Positions 1 to 5,525 are shown, numbered from the stretch's first letter. The stretch: DNA of 5,758 nt from an uncultured Cryptobacterium sp. (GCA_900554685.1 USIG01000108.1:1-5758); one strand, 5' to 3'. Translations and numbers: made by a program. The notes: generated by a model not told the origin, from the sequence alone.

Positions 1-494
1 TTAAAAGCCGTTATTCTTGCAAGAAGTACGACGGCAAACCAATTTCTGATGAACAACTTGAGGATATTTTAAAGGCAGGACAAGTTGCCCCTACGGCAAG
101 AAACGCTCAAGAGCAGCATATCTATGTTTTGCGCTCCGAAGAAGCACTTGCTAAGATTGATGCTCTTACACCCTGTCGCTATGGCGCACCAGTGGTACTT
201 ATGGTGGCGTTCGATCATGAGGGCGCTTATACCTATCCGGGTAATACTCACCACTCCGGAGTGGAAGATGCCTCTATTGTGGCAACGCATATGATGTTGG
301 CAGCAAAGAATGCTGGCGTGGACTCATGTTGGGTTAACTGTTTTAATCCTGATGAGGCTCATGAAGCATTTGGATTGCCAGAGAGTGAAGAGGTAGTATT
401 GCTGCTTGATTTAGGGTTTGCTGCAGAAGGTGCTGGTCCTCTTAAGAATCATGAAAGCACCAAAGAGCTTTCGGAGTTGGTGACCTACCTATAA
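1..494 (+). CDS. Nitroreductase family protein (5' partial)
   Basis: FMN-dependent oxidoreductase of the nitroreductase superfamily, probably cytoplasmic and using NAD(P)H to reduce an unknown nitro, quinone or other acceptor. The frame is open from base 3 to TAA at 492-494, giving 163 visible residues. The family is often about 165-175 residues long, so only a few N-terminal residues are missing. Visible family marks are SRYSCKKYDGKPIS near the N-terminus (the usual R-x-S FMN phosphate region), PTARNAQ around visible residues 30-36, a GVEDASIVATHMMLAA helix around 86-101 and LDLGFAAEG around 136-143. A TTG at 129 could be taken as a start, but homologous sequence continues upstream, so the gene runs off the left edge. 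It is transcribed away from the window edge and ends before the terminator at 603-640. Physiological substrate unknown. Confidence 0.9.
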   Translation, partial: KSRYSCKKYDGKPISDEQLEDILKAGQVAPTARNAQEQHIYVLRSEEALAKIDALTPCRYGAPVVLMVAFDHEGAYTYPGNTHHSGVEDASIVATHMMLAAKNAGVDSCWVNCFNPDEAHEAFGLPESEEVVLLLDLGFAAEGAGPLKNHESTKELSELVTYL

Positions 495-728
495 GGGCAA
501 CCATCCATCGTGAGAGTGCCTGCAGAATGCCTCAGTGAGTTTCCCCGAGGGTATCCAAGAAGTGCCTTCACAGAATTGAAGAAACAATCTCTCAAATAAA
601 CTAAGAGCTTGCCGAACAGAAATTCGACAAGCTCTTTTTTCTTGTGAAAGCATCGATGCTCGCAGAGTTGATGCTTATAAAGGCGCTCAGTATAAGGTTT
701 GATCTATAACCCTTAAAGACTTCACGCT
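495..728. other. Intergenic region between convergent genes
   Basis: Spacer between the nitroreductase and antiporter stop codons. It holds the terminator at 603-640 and a perfect 12-bp palindrome AGCATCGATGCT at 649-660, which has no T-tract and no obvious role. A degenerate pair of AGTGCCT...CAGAAT motifs occurs near 515-535 and 561-577. No coding region is supported. Confidence 0.6.
603..640 (+). terminator. Rho-independent terminator after the nitroreductase gene
   Basis: A 14-bp stem pairs 603-616 (AAGAGCTTGCCGAA) with 623-636 (TTCGACAAGCTCTT), with a single C-A mismatch at 612/627 and a 6-base loop. A run of six T ends it at 635-640. It lies 109 bases after the nitroreductase stop. On the other strand the stem is followed by a moderately T-rich stretch (AGTTTATTTG), so it may also stop transcription of the convergent antiporter gene, whose stop codon lies about 90 bases away. 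The minus-direction role is an inference. Confidence 0.85.
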
Positions 729-2234
729 TTAGACGATTGGGGCAATACCGGAAAAGTGAAGTACGAGCGATACAACGGCTGCAATAACGATAATGGCAGC
801 CAAAACCTTATCGCGTCTGTGGGGAAGTGCTGCCTCACCACGGTTTCGTTGCGCAACAACATGAACAATCAATCCAGGAAGGAAAAGGATTGAGGTGATC
901 ATAACGCCTTGAGCACCACAGGAGTAAATCAAGAAGATGGTGTAGCAAACACATACCGTGCTCACCAAACGAGCTATCCAAAGTTTGGGTGCGCCTGGCG
1001 CGTTCATACGATCATTTTTCCAGGAGATGATAGCGTAATATAGCGCCGAAGATACGTAGGCAAAAAGGATCATTGATACAGCACAAGCATAGAAGAACTG
1101 ATAAGTACTTTCTGCTGCCAGGGAAAGAATCAAGAACAACTGAATAAATCCTACGCTGCAGATAATGGTCACAATGGGGGCATCGTGTTTATTCACCTTG
1201 GTGAATACCTGAGGAAATGCGCCCCAACGAGCAGCCTGGAAAGGTGTTTCAGAGGCGATGATGACATAGCCAAGCATCGCTCCAACGAGGGAGAGAATAA
1301 CGCCTAAATTTACTACCGTAGCGCCTATGGGGCCAATGGCTGCCTCGAGGATACCGGCCATAGAAGGCGTGGCAAGCTCCGCCATTTCAGCACGAGGCAT
1401 AATACCAAGTGATAAAAGCGAAATAACCAAGTACAGCACAAAGACCGATACGAAGCCAAAGATAGTGGCACGGCCTACGTCGCGGCTGTATTTGGCGCGT
1501 CCTGAAATGGTAATAGCACCTTCGATACCAACAAATACCCACACCAGAGCAACCATGGTTGATGATACCTGTGTCAGAAAATCGGGTCCTCCTGGCTCTC
1601 CCCAGAAGTTTTCCATGAAAATGGTGGGGTTAAATTTACCAAGAAGAAGAATAGAAACAATGAAAAGGCCAAGCGGTACTAATTTTGCTAAGGTGACAAT
1701 AACGTTTACGCCTGTTGCTTCTTTTACGCCTCGCGATACCAAAAAAGCAATGAACCATAAAAAGATTGAAGCGCAGATCAAAGAAGGAAGGTTGTTTCCT
1801 TCGCCAAATACGGGAAAGAAGTATCCCAGCGCTCCGAAGAGCATAATGGCATAGCCTGCATTGCTTAAGCAGGAGCTAATCCAGTAACCCCATGCAGAAT
1901 TAAAGCCGATGTATTTGCCAAAAGCGGCTGCCGCATAGGCATAGATGCCGCCTGTTAAATTGGAACGAACGCGGGAAAGTCCATAGAACACCAACGCTAA
2001 GGACAAAACGCCTACAAAACAGATAAGCCAGGAAACAAGAACTGCTCCGGTGTTTGCACCACCTGCAGCCAAGTCACCTGCAAGAGAAAAGATACCGCCG
2101 CAGACACTAGCGGTAATTACCATCATGGTGAGACGAAAAACGCTCAAGCCATTCGGATCAATAATTCCTTTTTCAGAATCGCTGAGACCAGGAGCTTTAG
2201 GGGAAGTTGAACTTGATATTTCAGAGGTTGACAT
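729..2234 (-). CDS. ArcD/LysI-type basic amino acid antiporter (APC superfamily)
   Basis: A 501-residue inner-membrane amino acid transporter of the basic amino acid/polyamine antiporter family (APA; arginine:ornithine and lysine exchangers). A charged N-terminal tail of about 30 residues is followed by about 13 hydrophobic segments, roughly at 32-56, 63-85, 112-140, 150-168, 176-198, 225-245, 257-279, 303-328, 353-373, 378-402, 418-440, 441-460 and 476-495. Family motifs visible are CGGIFSLAGD (45-54, the unwound TM1 substrate region), VFVGIEGAITISGRAKYSRDVG (about 233-254) and FTKVNKHDAP (344-353). Length fits ArcD/LysI members. The start was placed at 2234 because GAAAGGA sits 6 bases upstream; an in-frame start 14 codons earlier lacks a ribosome site. 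It lies downstream of the DDAH gene on the same strand after a 293-base structured spacer. Arginine/ornithine, arginine/citrulline, methylarginine or lysine are all possible substrates. Confidence 0.9.
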   Translation of the reverse strand: MSTSEISSSTSPKAPGLSDSEKGIIDPNGLSVFRLTMMVITASVCGGIFSLAGDLAAGGANTGAVLVSWLICFVGVLSLALVFYGLSRVRSNLTGGIYAYAAAAFGKYIGFNSAWGYWISSCLSNAGYAIMLFGALGYFFPVFGEGNNLPSLICASIFLWFIAFLVSRGVKEATGVNVIVTLAKLVPLGLFIVSILLLGKFNPTIFMENFWGEPGGPDFLTQVSSTMVALVWVFVGIEGAITISGRAKYSRDVGRATIFGFVSVFVLYLVISLLSLGIMPRAEMAELATPSMAGILEAAIGPIGATVVNLGVILSLVGAMLGYVIIASETPFQAARWGAFPQVFTKVNKHDAPIVTIICSVGFIQLFLILSLAAESTYQFFYACAVSMILFAYVSSALYYAIISWKNDRMNAPGAPKLWIARLVSTVCVCYTIFLIYSCGAQGVMITSILFLPGLIVHVVAQRNRGEAALPHRRDKVLAAIIVIAAVVSLVLHFSGIAPIV

Positions 2235-2240
2235 TCGCAA

Positions 2241-2247
2241 TCCTTTC
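2241..2247 (-). promoter_or_regulatory. Ribosome binding site of the antiporter gene
   Basis: GAAAGGA on the minus strand lies 6 bases before the ATG at 2234-2232. It matches the 16S anti-Shine-Dalgarno well and decides the start in favour of the MSTSEISSS reading. Confidence 0.75.
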
Positions 2248-2318
2248 AGAGGCGAACTGACTTTTTGTGCAATCAAGCTACAAGATAAGCAAAAGATGAG
2301 ATCAGGACGATAGATAAG

Positions 2319-2375
2319 CTAGCTAAAAAGTAAAAGCTAGAGATTTAACGACATGGTCTTGCAGACTTTACTTTT
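2319..2375. repeat. Two overlapping inverted repeats in the antiporter leader
   Basis: CTAGCT (2319-2324) pairs with AGCTAG (2335-2340), leaving a 10-base loop. Part of that loop, AAAAGTAAA (2326-2334), is in turn perfectly complementary to TTTACTTTT (2367-2375). The second pairing either competes with the first or forms a pseudoknot-like arrangement. AAGCTAG also occurs as a direct repeat at 2316-2322 and 2334-2340. The sequence is AT-rich, so part of this could be chance. Confidence 0.4.
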
Positions 2376-2382
2376 AAAGGGG

Positions 2383-2399
2383 TGATTGCAAAACAATCA
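2383..2399. repeat. 6-bp-arm inverted repeat in the antiporter leader
   Basis: TGATTG (2383-2388) and CAATCA (2394-2399) form a perfect 6-bp stem with a 5-base loop. It could be a small hairpin in the leader RNA or a protein-binding site. Nothing more can be said from the sequence. Confidence 0.4.
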
Positions 2400-2436
2400 G
2401 TTACTTAAGGCCGAAATCTAGATACGATTTTTTTAG

Positions 2437-2509
2437 AGGTGCACTAAGGGCTGCAAAAAGTGAGGTGTTAAAACAAGCCAACAGCTCTCTTAGGGTCCAA
2501 AGTGCACCT
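2437..2509 (-). repeat. Long-range inverted repeat with internal stems
   Basis: AGGTGCACT (2437-2445) is perfectly complementary to AGTGCACCT (2501-2509). Inside, CTAAG (2444-2448) can pair with CTTAG (2489-2493), and GCTG (2450-2453) with CAGC (2482-2485). Together these make an interrupted stem closing a loop of about 28 bases. It begins about 18 bases after the DDAH stop codon on the minus strand. It is seen directly in sequence; its function is not known. Confidence 0.6.
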
Positions 2510-2513
2510 TTGG
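2497..2513 (-). repeat. Short hairpin sharing bases with the long-range stem
   Basis: CCAAAG (2497-2502) and CTTTGG (2508-2513) form a 6-bp stem around a 5-base loop, immediately after the DDAH stop codon on the minus strand. It uses the same bases as the long-range stem arm at 2501-2509, so the two folds exclude each other. No T-run follows, so it is not a typical terminator. Confidence 0.5.
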
Positions 2514-2527
2514 TTGATATATAAAAG

Positions 2528-3304
2528 CTAGAAACGCAAGCTTAAGCAGGAAAGACCGCCATCAATTTTGCGATATTCTGACGTATCTACGATAAGAGTT
2601 TTGTAACCCAAATCCTGCACTGCCTTCAAAACGTTTGGATAACCTTCAGCCACGATTACGGTATCGTTTACCCAAATGCAGTTAGCGCCGTATGCTTCTT
2701 CTTCAGGAACAACTACCTTGTTGTACTGAGCAAATTCGGGCTTATCGATAAACTCACCGGATACCAACATGTTGTTGTTCTCTAAATAGTTAACGCCGGT
2801 CTTAAGGTGAAGAACTTCTTCTAAGGCAACCTCAGAACCTTCAAGACCCCAACCTTCGAGGATTTCGATAAACTGGCGAATTCCTTCTTCGTTGGTACGT
2901 GCAGAGCGACCTACATAAAAATGATCGCCAACCATCATGACGTCGCCGCCTTCAAGCGTGCCGGGAGCAGTGATGTGCTTGATGTGATCGTCATCAAAGA
3001 AACGGCGAATGACAGGTTCGATTTCGTTTTTTTCACCATTGCGGCTTTCGGCACCAGGATTGGTGATAATTGCTCCCATACGCGTGATGACAGCGGGATC
3101 TTCCACGAAGCAAGAATCAGGGTATTCTTCCAATGCGGGAAGGATGGTTACATCTACGCCGCACTGTTCCAAGGCGTGAACATAGTCGCGATGCTCTTCG
3201 AGAGCGCGTTCGTAGATTGGCTGACCGAGTTCGGGAGCGCTCGTAATACCGTCGCAAAGTGACTTGCCAGGACGGCGCACGATTACGTGGCTAAATTTTG
3301 TCAT
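2528..3304 (-). CDS. ddaH: Dimethylarginine dimethylaminohydrolase (DDAH) family amidinotransferase-fold hydrolase
   Basis: A 258-residue cytoplasmic enzyme. The family hydrolyses N-omega-methylated arginines to L-citrulline plus methylamine or dimethylamine by a covalent cysteine mechanism. Visible marks are YPDSCFVED (61-69; substrate-binding D63, E68, D69), R88 in GAESRNG, TLEGGD (116-121; E118), SARTNEEG (134-141; R136), LHLKTG (165-170; H166) and GGLSCLSLRF at the C-terminus (C253). E118, H166 and C253 fit the Glu114/His162/Cys249 triad of the Pseudomonas aeruginosa enzyme with a constant offset of four. It is much shorter than arginine deiminase, which argues against ArcA. The start at 3304 has GGAAAGG 5 bases upstream; the in-frame ATG 24 codons earlier has none and lies before the conserved fold. 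It is followed on the same strand by the antiporter. Activity on methylarginine is inferred from the family, not shown. Confidence 0.9.
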   Translation of the reverse strand: MTKFSHVIVRRPGKSLCDGITSAPELGQPIYERALEEHRDYVHALEQCGVDVTILPALEEYPDSCFVEDPAVITRMGAIITNPGAESRNGEKNEIEPVIRRFFDDDHIKHITAPGTLEGGDVMMVGDHFYVGRSARTNEEGIRQFIEILEGWGLEGSEVALEEVLHLKTGVNYLENNNMLVSGEFIDKPEFAQYNKVVVPEEEAYGANCIWVNDTVIVAEGYPNVLKAVQDLGYKTLIVDTSEYRKIDGGLSCLSLRF

Positions 3305-3309
3305 GAGAA

Positions 3310-3316
3310 CCTTTCC
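3310..3316 (-). promoter_or_regulatory. Ribosome binding site of the DDAH gene
   Basis: GGAAAGG on the minus strand, 5 bases before the ATG at 3304-3302. It settles the start at the MTKFSHVIVRRPG reading, which also matches the usual N-terminus and length of bacterial DDAH. Confidence 0.8.
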
Positions 3317-3367
3317 ATATTGCAAATAAAAGCGAGTAATGTTGGTATCATACAATGAAGGAAGCAA

Positions 3368-3379
3368 AGTATGCATACT
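3368..3379. repeat. Perfect 12-bp palindrome in the divergent control region
   Basis: AGTATGCATACT is identical on both strands. It lies between the divergent DDAH and aldo/keto reductase genes, just downstream of the candidate DDAH transcription start, a classical place for a repressor operator. A second inverted repeat, AGCCA-TT-TGGCT, is at 3406-3417. ATAYTGCAAAT occurs twice, at 3317-3327 and 3375-3385. The regulator is unknown, and I do not see a clear ArgR box. Confidence 0.4.
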
Positions 3380-3389
3380 GCAAATTTTC

Positions 3390-3419
3390 TTTATAGCTTA
3401 AACGGAGCCATTTGGCTAA
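3390..3419 (-). promoter_or_regulatory. Possible DDAH promoter
   Basis: On the minus strand, TTAGCC (3419-3414) and TATAAA (3395-3390) are separated by 18 bp. The -10 is close to consensus and the -35 is poor. It would start transcription around 3383, giving a leader of about 80 bases with the palindrome at 3368-3379 just after the start point. Prediction by eye only. Confidence 0.3.
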
Positions 3420-3427
3420 TTGATAAT
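3398..3427 (+). promoter_or_regulatory. Possible aldo/keto reductase promoter
   Basis: TTAAAC (3398-3403) and GATAAT (3422-3427) are separated by 18 bp on the + strand and would give a short leader before the ATG at 3457. It overlaps the candidate DDAH promoter, so the two divergent genes may compete or share a regulator. Both hexamers are imperfect. Confidence 0.3.
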
Positions 3428-3456
3428 ACTTATATATCGCGAGAAAGAGTCCTCCT

Positions 3457-4485
3457 ATGAAAACCATCACGCTTGGAAGTACCGGTATTTCCACTCCCCA
3501 AAACGCGTTTGGCGCGTTGCCCCTTCAGCGCTGTAGTGAACAAGAAGCGGTAGCGCTTTTGCGTAAGGCGTATGAAGGCGGAATGACGTTTTTTGACACG
3601 GCGCGTGCTTACTCTAATAGTGAGGAGAGGCTCGGCATTGCGTTTAAGGGAATGCGCGAAAAGGTTTTTATTGCTTCTAAAACGCAGGCAAAAACACCCG
3701 AAGCGTTTTGGGCAGATTTGGAACAGTCGCTCTCGTTGTTGCAAACAGACTACCTTGATCTTTATCAGCTGCATTGTGTTCCTCAGTGTTATCGCCCAGG
3801 GGATGGGACGGGTATGTATGAGTGCTTAGTGGAAGCAAAGCGTCAGGGTAAGATTCGCCATATTGGTATAACGGCTCATCTTATTGCCGTTGCAGAAGAA
3901 ATTGCCGAATCAGGACTCTATGAAACACTTCAGTTTCCTTTGAGCTATTTGGCTTCTAAAAGAGAAGAAGATCTGGTGCGTACCTGCGAGAAGAACAATG
4001 TTGGGTTTATTGCAATGAAAGGTCTTGCGGGTGGCTTGATTACAAATTCGCAGGCAGCTATGGCTTATATGACGCAATTCGATAACGTGGTGCCTATTTG
4101 GGGTATTCAGCGTATGCATGAACTTGATGAGTGGCTCAGCTATATGAGCGATACCCCTACCATCACCCCTGAAATTCAAGCATTCTTCGAAGAAGAACGT
4201 AGTGCGCTGCAGGGTGATTTTTGCCGTGGATGCGGATATTGCATGCCTTGCACGGTTGATATTCCGATCAATAACTGTGCTCGTATGTCACTGATGATTC
4301 GTCGTGCGCCCTCTGATGCATGGCTTTCCGAAGAATGGCAGGAGAACATGGCGCGTATTGAGGAATGTACTGAATGTGGTTCCTGTAAGGAGCGTTGTCC
4401 CTATGAGCTAGATGTGCCAGCACTGTTGCGCAAGAACTGGGAAGATTATCAAAAGATTGTTGCTGGTGAAATCGAGCCGGTATAA
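3457..4485 (+). CDS. Aldo/keto reductase with C-terminal 4Fe-4S ferredoxin-like domain
   Basis: A 342-residue cytoplasmic oxidoreductase. The N-terminal TIM barrel is an aldo/keto reductase with the full catalytic set: D47 and Y52 in FFDTARAYSNSE, K75 in IASKT and H106 in LYQLHC. These act with NAD(P)H to reduce a carbonyl. IRHIGITAH (133-141) and FIAMKGLAGG (184-193) are further barrel motifs. The C-terminal part carries cysteine clusters C256/C259/C262/C265 (CRGCGYCMPC) and C304/C307/C310/C314 (CTECGSCKERCP), the pattern of a ferredoxin-like iron-sulfur domain. This architecture is that of the predicted aldo/keto reductase group COG1453, common in anaerobes. The start at 3457 is the natural ATG, with only a weak purine-rich site GAGAAAGAG (3441-3449) upstream. 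It is divergent from the DDAH gene and convergent with the methyltransferase. Substrate and electron partner are unknown. Confidence 0.92.
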   Translation: MKTITLGSTGISTPQNAFGALPLQRCSEQEAVALLRKAYEGGMTFFDTARAYSNSEERLGIAFKGMREKVFIASKTQAKTPEAFWADLEQSLSLLQTDYLDLYQLHCVPQCYRPGDGTGMYECLVEAKRQGKIRHIGITAHLIAVAEEIAESGLYETLQFPLSYLASKREEDLVRTCEKNNVGFIAMKGLAGGLITNSQAAMAYMTQFDNVVPIWGIQRMHELDEWLSYMSDTPTITPEIQAFFEEERSALQGDFCRGCGYCMPCTVDIPINNCARMSLMIRRAPSDAWLSEEWQENMARIEECTECGSCKERCPYELDVPALLRKNWEDYQKIVAGEIEPV

Positions 4486-4521
4486 CTTGTACAATTCTTG
4501 CTAAACAAGTTTAAACGCAAG
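4484..4521. terminator. Weak overlapping hairpins between convergent genes
   Basis: AACTTGT (4484-4490) pairs with ACAAGTT (4505-4511), a 7-bp stem that overlaps the reductase stop codon and is followed only by TT. In the opposite direction, CTTGC (4497-4501) pairs with GCAAG (4517-4521), and the palindrome GTTTAAAC lies at 4509-4516. Neither has a good T-run. This 53-base gap between two stop codons probably serves as a poor bidirectional terminator. Confidence 0.35.
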
Positions 4522-4522
4522 C

Positions 4523-4552
4523 CTAAAGATACTTGCAACTAAAGATACTTGC
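4523..4552. repeat. 16-bp tandem duplication across the methyltransferase stop codon
   Basis: CTAAAGATACTTGC occurs at 4523-4536 and again at 4539-4552, separated by AA, so the unit repeats every 16 bp. On the minus strand the copy at 4539-4552 encodes the last residues KYL and the TAG stop of the methyltransferase. The other copy lies just beyond the stop and is non-coding. It is consistent with a replication-slippage duplication. Confidence 0.8.
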
Positions 4553-5525
4553 CGCATGTTTCCCAAAACGCAACAGCACTTGCTGCGGCAACGTTGAGTG
4601 AATCTACCTCATGTGCCATAGGAATTCGTATAGTGTAGTCGCATGTTGCAATAGTGCTCTGCGCTAGTCCGTCTCCTTCGGTGCCAAGTACCAAGGCGAG
4701 TTTTTCAGCCTGTGCGATGCGGGGGTCCTGCAGCGAGAGAGAGTTATCGCAAAGGGCAAGTGCGGCAACGATAAATCCTGCGTCATGAAGTTGTGGTATT
4801 CCTGCTTTTGCCCAGTCGTGTGTATTGCTTTCTTGATGATCGGATTCTTGACGATCATTTCGTTGGTGGTCGAACTTAGGGGAACAGCTGCAAACATCGG
4901 CGCGTTTGTGCTGAGGGGTGGTTTCAATTTGAGGAATACGTGTCCAAGGAACTTGAAACACGGTCCCCATTGAAACGCGTGCGGCACGTCGATAAAACGG
5001 ATCGTGACAGCCGGGCGTTACCAGTACCGCATCAATTCCTAGAGCAGCTGCGCTTCGAAAGATTGCTCCGATATTGGTGTAGTTGGTGATATCTTCCAAA
5101 ACAGCAACGCGCCGCGCGTTGGTAAGTATCTCTTTTAGTGGGGTTAGCGTTGGTCGATAAAATGCGGCAATGGGACCTACGGTTCGTTTGAAACCAGTGA
5201 GCTGTTCGATTCCTGCATGAGTTCCAAGGTATTGAAAAATGGGCCCATCTGTTTGATCGAGTTTTTCTATTCGTGCGAACAGATCGCGATGGGGTTCAAA
5301 CCAGCGTTGTTCAGATATGAGCGCAAAGGGCTTCAACCCTGCGTTGAGTGCTCGCTCTATGACGTTTCGCGACTCCGCAATAAAAATGCCTTCGCTTCCA
5401 ACGGGGATTCCTGTTGCCCGACAAAATCCGATGAGCTGCTTGGGATCACGAAGTTCTGAATCGCTCATGTGCGAAAAAACGCGCAAAACAGGGTCATGTC
5501 TATGTTCGTTTAAGGATATCAGCAT
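4539..5525 (-). CDS. SpoU/TrmH-family RNA 2'-O-methyltransferase
   Basis: A 328-residue cytoplasmic SPOUT methyltransferase that uses S-adenosylmethionine to methylate a ribose 2'-OH in tRNA or rRNA. An N-terminal substrate-binding region contains GIFIAESRNVIERAL (46-60). It is followed by the three SPOUT motifs: NIGAIFRSAAALGID (151-165, catalytic R157), LALVLGTEGDGL (276-287) and IPMAHEVDSLNVAAASA (301-317). The last two shape the trefoil knot that binds SAM. Residues about 200-240, between motifs 1 and 2, form an unusual hydrophilic insertion with pentapeptide repeats. The start at 5525 keeps the typical N-terminal stretch NEHRHDPVLRVF, but no clear ribosome binding site precedes it; Met20 is an alternative, also without one. 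Its target nucleotide cannot be told from sequence. It is divergent from yebC. Confidence 0.9.
   Translation of the reverse strand: MLISLNEHRHDPVLRVFSHMSDSELRDPKQLIGFCRATGIPVGSEGIFIAESRNVIERALNAGLKPFALISEQRWFEPHRDLFARIEKLDQTDGPIFQYLGTHAGIEQLTGFKRTVGPIAAFYRPTLTPLKEILTNARRVAVLEDITNYTNIGAIFRSAAALGIDAVLVTPGCHDPFYRRAARVSMGTVFQVPWTRIPQIETTPQHKRADVCSCSPKFDHQRNDRQESDHQESNTHDWAKAGIPQLHDAGFIVAALALCDNSLSLQDPRIAQAEKLALVLGTEGDGLAQSTIATCDYTIRIPMAHEVDSLNVAAASAVAFWETCGKYL
4827..4871 (-). repeat. Three-copy 15-bp repeat inside the methyltransferase gene
   Basis: Three in-frame 15-base units encode DHQRN, DRQES and DHQES (residues 219-233). The two units nearest 4827 are the most alike. The repeat lies in the variable loop between the catalytic motif 1 and the SAM-binding motif 2. 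It probably arose by in-frame slippage and tolerates change because it is surface-exposed. Confidence 0.7.

Larger units (their letters stand above)
2235..2527 (-). other. 293-base structured spacer between the DDAH and antiporter genes
   Basis: No credible coding frame was found here. Read on the minus strand, it starts just after the DDAH stop and ends at the antiporter ribosome binding site. It is dense in inverted repeats: a hairpin at 2497-2513, a long-range stem joining 2501-2509 to 2437-2445, a hairpin at 2383-2399, and the pair 2319-2324/2335-2340 overlapping the pair 2326-2334/2367-2375. No stem is followed by a clean T-run in the minus direction, so a standard intrinsic terminator is not evident. 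No strong -35/-10 pair stood out either. It could be a leader RNA, an mRNA-stabilising processing region or a separate promoter region for the antiporter. I recognise no known riboswitch class in it. Confidence 0.5.

Noticed and set aside
129..494. Nitroreductase starting at the TTG at 129
   Set aside because: Conserved nitroreductase sequence (SRYSCKKYDGKPIS, PTARNAQ) continues in frame upstream to the window edge, so the gene is 5' partial.
649..660. 12-bp palindrome AGCATCGATGCT as a terminator of the antiporter
   Set aside because: No T-run follows in either direction; the stem at 603-636 is a better candidate.
1327..1854. 175-codon frame on the + strand
   Set aside because: Antisense shadow of the antiporter gene, with no family resemblance and no ribosome site.
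2235..2276. 14-residue longer antiporter N-terminus starting at 2276
   Set aside because: No ribosome binding site there, while the ATG at 2234 has GAAAGGA at ideal spacing.
2414..2434. Intrinsic terminator AAATC-loop-GATTT plus T-run on the + strand
   Set aside because: The stem is only 5 AT-rich base pairs, and no + strand gene ends nearby.
2235..2527. T-box, lysine or guanidine riboswitch
   Set aside because: None of the diagnostic conserved sequences that I know for these classes is present, only inverted repeats without a recognised consensus.
2528..3304. Arginine deiminase (arcA) or agmatine deiminase
   Set aside because: The protein is 258 residues with the DDAH C-terminal GGLSCLSLRF and DDAH-type triad spacing. 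Those other enzymes are considerably longer.
3305..3376. 24-residue longer DDAH N-terminus starting at 3376
   Set aside because: The ATG at 3304 has a strong ribosome site and gives the normal family N-terminus and length. The extra stretch covers the palindrome and likely promoter.
4827..4871. CRISPR-like repeat array
   Set aside because: The 15-bp units are contiguous, in frame with the methyltransferase, and have no spacers.
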